Below are positions 46,306 to 51,847 of a DNA stretch of 51,847 nucleotides, in pieces. The stretch comes from Planctomycetales bacterium (GTDB lineage: Bacteria > 4484-113), in contig JAUWGS010000015.1 in assembly GCA_030606285.1 (NCBI GenBank), positions 1 to 51,847 of the forward strand, given 5' to 3'. Under the pieces are notes generated by a model that was not told the origin of the DNA, did no database searches, and saw only the letters and a list, made by a program, of their open reading frames with translations. The translations under genes were made by a program, and so were the position numbers. The stretch's first letter is position 1. Every line of letters starts with the position of its first letter.

Positions 46306-47332
46306 GCGCACCCCCAAACTTCGCCCGCAATTCAGCGGTTCGCTCGAAGTACTCGGCGAAGATGTCCAGCACCATCTCATTTCTCTCGTAGCAGGAGTAC
46401 TCGTACTCCGGGGTGTGCTTGATGGCGCCGGTCGGACAGGCGTCCTCGCACAGCCCGCAGAAGCAGCACCGCGAGTTGTCCAGCAGAAAGCCCGTCAGCT
46501 CGTTTTTCTTCGTTTCAGGATTGCGCACAGCCGATATGAGGATGAGCCGGTCGGGGCAGACACGTTCGCACGCGCGGCAAGCGGTGCACTTGTGCACCCC
46601 ACGCTCGTCCGCCATGAGGGCATGCCGGCCGCGAAAGTTCTCCGGCAGCTCGTCCCGGTGCTCCGGATACTCCACGCACACGTTCGGCCGCAGGAAGCAC
46701 ACGAGCGTCACCGCCAGCCCCTGCGGTATTGACACCGCAAATTCCCACGTCTCCTTCAGCCAGTCCCACGCGATGATGATCCCCTGCCTGATATAGTTCC
46801 ACAGCAGGAGCACTAGGAAAAAGAGAATGCACAGCCGGAAGAGAACCAGCATGGGATTGAACGCGGGGATGCCGTACTGCTCCAGCCGCGTTACCAGGTC
46901 AACCTGGGCGATAAGGCGTCCGAAGTTGTCCAGCGGGTCAATATACAGGTACGTGCCGATGGTTGGCACGAGGAACCAGAACCACCGCGCGGGAGCGGGT
47001 ACCATCTTGCCCGCCTCGGCCCATCCGGCCACGCGGGCCAGATACGCGCTCACCCACCAGTAAAAGCGCAGCGTCACGTATACGGCCAGAATTACCGGCA
47101 CGCCGGTGACGATAATCAGCCAGAGCTTACCCTCGCGCGTTAGCTGTGCCGCGTTTTCAAACGCGCCGAAGTCTTTTGCGAGCACGAAGGCTAAAGCGAA
47201 CCAGGCAACTGCGAACAGCGAGAAAAGCTTGAACCCCGCCGACTCCTGCTCGGTGAACCAGAATCGCACCAGCAGGTGTTCCTGCGAACCGTCGTCTACG
47301 CGCTTAGGGCCATTCTGGTGGATTTCACTCAC
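46295..47332 (-). CDS. nuoI: complex I subunit NuoI with a ~180-residue membrane extension
   Basis: The C-terminal part (from ~residue 205) is NuoI with two 4Fe-4S sites: CTACRACERVCP and CCFCGLCEDACPTGAI. NuoI is normally about 150-180 residues; this product has 345. The added N-terminus has four hydrophobic helices: near 35-54 (LFSLFAVAWFALAFVLA), 70-95, 110-130 (WFWFLVPTIGTYLYI) and 155-180 (FRLCILFFLVLLLWNYI). The frame is continuous from an ATG with neighbours overlapping at both ends (8 bases with nuoH, 11 with nuoJ), so this is a real single gene. The membrane part may anchor the iron-sulfur subunit. I know no such fusion as standard in complex I. Confidence 0.92.
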   Translation of the reverse strand: MSEIHQNGPKRVDDGSQEHLLVRFWFTEQESAGFKLFSLFAVAWFALAFVLAKDFGAFENAAQLTREGKLWLIIVTGVPVILAVYVTLRFYWWVSAYLARVAGWAEAGKMVPAPARWFWFLVPTIGTYLYIDPLDNFGRLIAQVDLVTRLEQYGIPAFNPMLVLFRLCILFFLVLLLWNYIRQGIIIAWDWLKETWEFAVSIPQGLAVTLVCFLRPNVCVEYPEHRDELPENFRGRHALMADERGVHKCTACRACERVCPDRLILISAVRNPETKKNELTGFLLDNSRCCFCGLCEDACPTGAIKHTPEYEYSCYERNEMVLDIFAEYFERTAELRAKFGGARVS

Positions 47333-48680
47333 TACCCTTCGCGTCCTCCAGTCGCATAATCTTCAATTCAATCTCCCGCTGGAAATCGCGGCTGGGCCGG
47401 AAGCCCCGGATTGTGCGGTAGAACATCGCGCCGAGCAGCAGTATCACCACAATCGCTCCCAGCACGCTCCAGCCGAAAGCCACCAGCTCGGGCGTGGTCA
47501 GGTGCGTCAGCGCTTCGGGCGTCGTCATATAATCGAAACCGCCGATCAGTCCGCCGTATGCTTCCACAGCGGTTGCCTTTGGGATGAGGTTCGCCGAAAA
47601 CCACGGGTTTCGGTACGTGATGCCCCACCCGACAATCATCACTTGAACCACCGCCACCGGCAGCAGCACCTTCCAGGAGAACACCATCAGCTGGTCAACA
47701 CGTATGCGGGGGAAAGTCCCGCGGAACCAGATGAAGCACCAGACGAAGAAGAACGACTTGGCCATGAACCAGAACATGCTCGTGAACCACAATCCGCCTT
47801 CGCCGAGGAACATCGGGCCTTTCCAGCCGCCGAAGAAGCACAAAACGATTAACGCCGACATCACCCACATCGCAAGGTATTCCGCGAGGAAGAACAGCGC
47901 GAAGCGCATGCCGGAATACTCGGTGTGGAAGCCGGCCACGACTTCGCTTTCAGCTTCCAGCAGGTCGAACGGGCAGCGGTTAGTTTCCGCAACCGCAGTG
48001 ATGAAGAATATAACAAACGCCGGGAACAGCGGGAAGATGGCCCACGTGCTGCTCTGCCTTTGCACGATGTCCACGAGCGACAGGCTGCCCGCAAAAAGGG
48101 CGACGCTTACGAGCGCCAGCACGAGCGGCACTTCGTAGCTGATAAGCTGGGCCACCGCGCGCATTGCGCCGATCAGCGAGTACTTGTTGCCCGACCCCCA
48201 GCCCGCCATAATCACGCCGATGAGCTCCACCGAGCCCATAGCCAGGATGAACAGCAGCGCGATGTTGAGGTCAGAGACAACGTAGAACCTGTAGGTTCCG
48301 TTGATGATAGCCACGCCGAACGGCAGCACAACGAGCATCAGCAGCACCGGCATGAATACCGCATACGGCGCGGCGAAATATGTCGGACGGTCCGCATTCA
48401 GCGGAACGATATCTTCCTTGTAAAGCAGCTTCAGCGCGTCAGCCACCGTCTGCAGCCAGCCGGTGCGCCCTCCGACGCGATTGGGGCCGGGACGCAACTG
48501 TATCCAGCCGATGAGCCTGCGCTCGATGAGCACCAGCGCGAGAACCAGTACGATGGCGAAGAGCGCGACGACCAGGAAGGCGACAAGCAGCATGATGACC
48601 TGCGCGGCCGGGTATCCGAGCCCCCAGCCCATCAGCAGGCTGCGGCAGGCCTCCCAGATTGTCGCGCTGTCGATAATCAC
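47325..48680 (-). CDS. nuoH: complex I subunit NuoH
   Basis: A 451-residue membrane subunit, longer than the usual ~330. Family motifs: ERRLIGWIQLRPGPNRVG, LLYKEDIVP, AETNRCPFDLLEAESEVVAG and RGTFPRIRVDQLM. It forms the quinone cavity with NuoB and NuoD. Extra length lies at the C-terminus after the core helices (FSANLIPKATAVEAYGGLIG and a further helix LGAIVVILLLGAMFY). The GTG start overlaps the nuoD stop by four bases. Confidence 0.95.
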   Translation of the reverse strand: MIIDSATIWEACRSLLMGWGLGYPAAQVIMLLVAFLVVALFAIVLVLALVLIERRLIGWIQLRPGPNRVGGRTGWLQTVADALKLLYKEDIVPLNADRPTYFAAPYAVFMPVLLMLVVLPFGVAIINGTYRFYVVSDLNIALLFILAMGSVELIGVIMAGWGSGNKYSLIGAMRAVAQLISYEVPLVLALVSVALFAGSLSLVDIVQRQSSTWAIFPLFPAFVIFFITAVAETNRCPFDLLEAESEVVAGFHTEYSGMRFALFFLAEYLAMWVMSALIVLCFFGGWKGPMFLGEGGLWFTSMFWFMAKSFFFVWCFIWFRGTFPRIRVDQLMVFSWKVLLPVAVVQVMIVGWGITYRNPWFSANLIPKATAVEAYGGLIGGFDYMTTPEALTHLTTPELVAFGWSVLGAIVVILLLGAMFYRTIRGFRPSRDFQREIELKIMRLEDAKGSE

Positions 48681-49825
48681 TTGTCCACGTCCCCCAGCAC
48701 GATGTCAATGCTGCCCAGGATGATGATGAGGTCGGCGAACAGGTACCCCCGGCACATCGCATCCAGCGCGCCAAGATTCAGGTAGCTTCCGGGACGCACG
48801 TGGAATCTCCAGGGCTTCCTGCCGCCGTCGCTGACGAGATAGCACCCGAATTCGCCCCGCGCCGCCTCCTGCCGCACGTAGACCTCGCCCGCCTTCGTCT
48901 TCGGGCTGACCGCCACCTTCGCCACGAAGTCGCCTTCCGGCAAGCCTTCCATCGCTTGCCGGACTATCTCGGTCGCCATCCGCATCTCATAGAAGCGCAC
49001 TTCGTAGCGGTCAAGCACGTCTCCGCGCTCACCCACCGGTATATCGAATTTGAGTTCGGGATAGACGCTGTACGGCTCGTCTTTGCGCAGGTCCCAGGCA
49101 ACGCCGCTTCCGCGCAGCACCGGCCCACTCACGCCCAGGTTGATGGCAGCTTCACGCGTTAGAACTCCCACGTCCCGCGCCCGGTTGATGAAGATGGCGT
49201 TTCCGGTGTAGAGCTGCTCGCACTCATCTAGGTATCGGGGGAACTCGCGGATGAACTTGGAGAGCTTCTCCATAAATTCGGGAGTGATGTCCGCCCGCAC
49301 GCCCCCCGGGCGTATGTAGTTGTAGAGCAGGCGCGCACCGCTCGCCATCTCAAACAGATCTATTATCTTTTCGCGCTCTTTCAGCCCATAGAAGAGCGGC
49401 GTGACCGCCCCCGAATCCAGGGCGAAGCTAGCGAACCAGAAGAGGTGGCTGGCGATGCGCTGGAGTTCCAGCATAATCACGCGTATGTATTCTGCGCGGC
49501 GCGGCACCTCCACGTCCATTAGCGCCTCCACCGCGCTCGTCACCATATAGTCCATGTGCATGGACGCCAGATAGTCGTTGCGATCCCATAGCGGGATAAG
49601 CTGGCGGTATTCGCGGCCTTCGCTGTTCTTCTCCATTCCCCGGTGCAGGAATCCGATGTGCGGTTCCAGGCTCTTGATGATTTCTCCGTCTGTCACCGCC
49701 ACCAGGCGCAGCACGCCGTGTGTTGACGGATGCTGCGGACCCACGTTCAGCGTCAGTTCCTGCGTGTCCAGGTCGTCTGACCGCCGTTTCATCACGTCCG
49801 GCTGGGTATACCTGCGCGCCATCAC
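48677..49825 (-). CDS. nuoD: complex I subunit NuoD
   Basis: A 382-residue 49-kDa-type subunit. Motifs include LNVGPQHPSTHGVLRLV near the start, EPHIGFLHRGMEK, the acidic segment EMASGARLLYNYIRPGGV, and GEFGCYLVSDGG near the end. It forms the quinone-binding site with NuoB. The start is a GTG overlapping the nuoC stop by four bases. NuoC and NuoD are separate proteins here, not fused as in E. coli. Confidence 0.95.
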   Translation of the reverse strand: MMARRYTQPDVMKRRSDDLDTQELTLNVGPQHPSTHGVLRLVAVTDGEIIKSLEPHIGFLHRGMEKNSEGREYRQLIPLWDRNDYLASMHMDYMVTSAVEALMDVEVPRRAEYIRVIMLELQRIASHLFWFASFALDSGAVTPLFYGLKEREKIIDLFEMASGARLLYNYIRPGGVRADITPEFMEKLSKFIREFPRYLDECEQLYTGNAIFINRARDVGVLTREAAINLGVSGPVLRGSGVAWDLRKDEPYSVYPELKFDIPVGERGDVLDRYEVRFYEMRMATEIVRQAMEGLPEGDFVAKVAVSPKTKAGEVYVRQEAARGEFGCYLVSDGGRKPWRFHVRPGSYLNLGALDAMCRGYLFADLIIILGSIDIVLGDVDK

Positions 49826-50367
49826 TTGTCTCCCGCCGGCTCCTTTTCCGCCTTAGCCGCCTTTGCCCGAGCCTTGGCTAGCTCGCGCTCACTCCCGCCG
49901 AGGTCGCGCACGTTCTCCACCGGCAGAGTCCTGAAGCTCTTGCGTAGCGGGAAGAAGCTGACCGTTTCTTCGAGATATATGCGCCGCAGGTCCGGATGGC
50001 CGGCGAAGCGTATGCCAAACATATCCCAGACCTCGCGCTCCATCCAGTTCGCGCTTTCCCAGTACTGTGTTGCGCTGAGCACCTCCATGCTCTCCGGCAC
50101 TTTCGCCACCACCATCAGCGTGTGATGGTGCTCAATGGAAACCCAGTTGTAGACGACGTGGAACTCGCCTTCCGGCTGCTCCTTCGCCGTCAGGTCCCGC
50201 AGGTAGTCCATCGCCAGGCGCTCGTCCATAGCCAGCAGTGCGAAAAGCTCCGGCAGATGCTCGGCATCCAGCCGCAGGATCTGGCTTGCCGGGTCGTACT
50301 CGTAGTCGAACTTCAGGTTCTCGCTGAAGAGTCCGCTGAAGTCCTTCTGGTCGAGTACGTGGTTCAT
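49822..50367 (-). CDS. nuoC: complex I subunit NuoC
   Basis: A 181-residue 30-kDa-type subunit. The family signature WMEREVWDMFGIRFAGHPDL lies near residue 110, followed by RRIYL. The C-terminus is a charged Ala/Lys/Glu tail (AKARAKAAKAEKEPAGDK). It stabilises the hydrophilic arm. The ATG shares one base with the nuoB stop (TGATG). Confidence 0.95.
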   Translation of the reverse strand: MNHVLDQKDFSGLFSENLKFDYEYDPASQILRLDAEHLPELFALLAMDERLAMDYLRDLTAKEQPEGEFHVVYNWVSIEHHHTLMVVAKVPESMEVLSATQYWESANWMEREVWDMFGIRFAGHPDLRRIYLEETVSFFPLRKSFRTLPVENVRDLGGSERELAKARAKAAKAEKEPAGDK

Positions 50368-50978
50368 CAGCTCAGGTCAATCCCCATCAAACGCGCAGCC
50401 TCGATCTCCACCGCCGCCTCGGGAGGCAGGGGAGTAATCTCGCCTTCCCTGCGGTTTTCAAAGATGTAGTTTGGCTTGTTCCGCCTTAGTGTCTGGCGGT
50501 CGATCTTTTTTTGCAGCGTCATCAGCCCGTGCAGCAGCGCTTCCGGTCGCGGCGGGCACCCCGGTACGTACACGTCCACCGGCAGTATTTTGTCGATGCC
50601 GCGCAGGACGCTATAGCTATCGGCGTGAATCCCCCCGGAATTCGAGCAGCTACCCATCGAGATGACGTACTTGGGTTCGGGCATCTGCTCGTAGATGCGC
50701 TTTACCCGCGCAGCCATCTTGTAGGTGACTGTGCCCGCGACAATCATCACGTCCGCCTGGCGCGGGCTCGGGCGGAACACTTCCATTCCGAACCGCGAGA
50801 TGTCGTAGCGCGCCGCGCTGGCGCAGATCATCTCGATGGCGCAGCACGCCAGACCCATTGTCAGTGGCCACAGGCTGTTGCGCCGGGCCACGTTGATGAC
50901 CCAATCGATGCTTGTAAGCGCCAGTCCCGGCATCGATCCGGCGGGCGCGTCCAAGTTGTGGCCGTCTATCAGACCCAC
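50367..50978 (-). CDS. nuoB: complex I subunit NuoB
   Basis: A 203-residue subunit with all four cysteines of iron-sulfur cluster N2: the CC pair in [18 protein letters not shown] and [11 protein letters not shown]. It passes electrons to quinone. The start is a GTG overlapping the nuoA end by ten bases. A C-terminal extension (~40 residues, ending LMGIDLS) goes beyond the core. Confidence 0.96.
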   Translation of the reverse strand: MGLIDGHNLDAPAGSMPGLALTSIDWVINVARRNSLWPLTMGLACCAIEMICASAARYDISRFGMEVFRPSPRQADVMIVAGTVTYKMAARVKRIYEQMPEPKYVISMGSCSNSGGIHADSYSVLRGIDKILPVDVYVPGCPPRPEALLHGLMTLQKKIDRQTLRRNKPNYIFENRREGEITPLPPEAAVEIEAARLMGIDLS

Positions 50979-51388
50979 TCGAGCGCACCCCGCTTATAGG
51001 CGTAAAGCCACGCAACCAGTAAAATCCCCAGAAACGCAATCATCTCCCACAGCGCCGCCGGGCCGATGGGCTGGAAGTACAGGCTCGTATCGCCGAAGGT
51101 GAGCATCCTGAAAGCCACCGCCCAGGGAAAGATGAACACAACATCCACGTCGAAGACGAGGAACATCAGCGCGATGACATAGTAGCGGGTGTTAAACCGG
51201 ATCCACGAGGAGCCTATGGTCTGTTCGCCGCACTCGTAAGTAGTCAGCTTGGCGAAATCCGGCCTGTGCGGCCGCAAAACAGCCGCCAGTGCCAGGCATA
51301 TGACTACCAGGACAAACGCTCCCACGATGAAAAGCGCCACCCAGTTGTAGTCCATGTAAGTGTAGACCGGATCCAAGACCTTCTCCAT
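50969..51388 (-). CDS. nuoA: complex I subunit NuoA
   Basis: A 139-residue, three-helix subunit, normal for NuoA. Motifs: [20 protein letters not shown] with the conserved Cys, then [20 protein letters not shown]. The reading frame runs to 51523, but a very good promoter (TTGACA-17-TATCAT) lies within that stretch, so the start must be downstream. The ATG at 51388 ([16 protein letters not shown]) fits; its ribosome-binding site is weak, and an ATG at 51355 is the alternative. First gene of the nuoABCDHIJKLM operon. Confidence 0.92.
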   Translation of the reverse strand: MEKVLDPVYTYMDYNWVALFIVGAFVLVVICLALAAVLRPHRPDFAKLTTYECGEQTIGSSWIRFNTRYYVIALMFLVFDVDVVFIFPWAVAFRMLTFGDTSLYFQPIGPAALWEMIAFLGILLVAWLYAYKRGALEWV

Positions 51389-51508
51389 GCCCAGGTGCAA
51401 AAGGGCGGTGGCCTGCGGGCCACGGGTCACGCCTAACTTGAAACCCGCAAAGCACGTCACCCCAATCCCGGACGGCAATTGCCGTGTCCACCTCTGCGGG
51501 CTAGTGAA

Positions 51509-51537
51509 ATGATAGATGGGCATACCGAGTATGTCAA
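51509..51537 (-). promoter_or_regulatory. promoter of the nuo operon
   Basis: A perfect TTGACA and TATCAT on the minus strand are 17 bases apart. Transcription would start near 51502, giving a leader of about 115 bases before nuoA. Confidence 0.7.
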
Positions 51538-51628
51538 TTGCGTGTAGAAGCTTTTAGACGGCTTCAGATAGCGAGTAGTCCCGCGCTACGGGTCGAAGGA
51601 GGGTGCCCCGCCATCTTCTGTAGATACT

Positions 51629-51847
51629 CTATTGGTGTGTCAAGGATTCTAGGGTGAGATGAGGGAAGAGAACAACGCCATTGAAGTTGGATGAGTTCTT
51701 GAACATACCCCAGATGGCGTGAAGGAGTTTGCGCATGACGGCGACGATGGCCTGTATTTTCTTCTTGCCCCGCTGAACCAGGTTTTCGGCGAAGGCCCGC
51801 ACGTGGGGGTCGGTTCTGCAGGCCACCATGGCGGCGAAGAAGAGGGC
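51629..51847 (-). CDS. IS110-family transposase, C-terminal part; start outside window
   Basis: The frame is open to the window edge and ends with TAG at 51629. The 72 residues match the C-terminal end of IS110-family transposases: ALFFAAMVACRTDPHVRAFA, then LVQRGKKKIQAIVAVMRKLL. In the family this follows the Transposase_20 domain. The gene is cut by the window, so completeness of the element is unknown. The stretch 51541-51628 holds no gene and probably includes one end of the insertion sequence; IS110 elements usually lack inverted repeats. Confidence 0.85.
   Translation of the reverse strand, partial: ALFFAAMVACRTDPHVRAFAENLVQRGKKKIQAIVAVMRKLLHAIWGMFKNSSNFNGVVLFPHLTLESLTHQ

Noticed and set aside
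51389-51523. Upstream extension of nuoA by 45 codons
   Set aside because: Its ATG lies between the -35 and -10 boxes of a strong promoter, so it would not be transcribed.

Overview
The window is GC-rich bacterial DNA of a diderm-looking organism. It encodes many signal-peptide proteins and lipoproteins, a type-A-like RNase P RNA and a respiratory complex I operon without its NADH-oxidising module. The core genes (uvrA, dnaX, mnmA, ribF, nuo) are ordinary. Most of the rest are large secreted or lipid-anchored proteins with fibronectin type III, PKD, dockerin-like and propeller-like repeats that I cannot match to characterised proteins. This points to a poorly sampled lineage; I cannot name the phylum from sequence alone.

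Layout. 1-2.2 kb: the 3' part of a fibronectin-type surface protein, then a 33-residue lipoprotein. 2.2-5.0 kb: a lipid-linked sugar set (polyprenyl-phosphate glycosyltransferase, small EamA-type flippase, multi-pass GT-C-like protein). 5.0-10.3 kb (minus): Ig-like protein, DsrE/YedF protein, a 960-residue lipoprotein with a dockerin-like segment, and a small exported protein. 10.5-13.1 kb: tRNA-Asn, two RRM RNA-binding proteins, an exported protein, CutA. 13.3-20.7 kb: uvrA, a small membrane protein, an exported protein, a membrane cytochrome c and dnaX. 20.9-24.3 kb: a KefB/C-type antiporter and a TPR lipoprotein with Asp-rich repeats. 24.4-28.0 kb: intact rnpB flanked by rnpB fragments on both sides, with three accessory genes between. 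28.1-35.2 kb: exported proteins, a DUF885 peptidase, mnmA and ribF. 35.3-37.4 kb: a candidate large structured RNA, a palindrome-rich patch and two tandem hicB-hicA modules. 37.4-41.4 kb: a 1331-residue lipoprotein. 41.5-51.5 kb (minus): nuoABCDHIJKLM from one strong promoter. The right edge cuts an IS110-family transposase gene.

Points of most interest. (1) A candidate ~360-nt structured RNA at 35.35-35.71 kb has a consensus-like promoter, a 10-bp terminal helix and three UUCG-capped hairpins. (2) The rnpB neighbourhood carries a 95-bp copy of the rnpB promoter and 5' end on one side and a 36-bp copy of its 3' end on the other, as if a second rnpB-like gene had been split. (3) Many genes have an extended -10 box whose predicted start of transcription falls on or next to the start codon, which suggests leaderless mRNAs. 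(4) NuoI carries a ~180-residue multi-pass membrane extension, and the operon lacks nuoE, F, G and N.

Regulation is inferred only from promoter-like boxes, Shine-Dalgarno sequences and hairpins read by eye. All domain calls are by motif recognition, without database searches.
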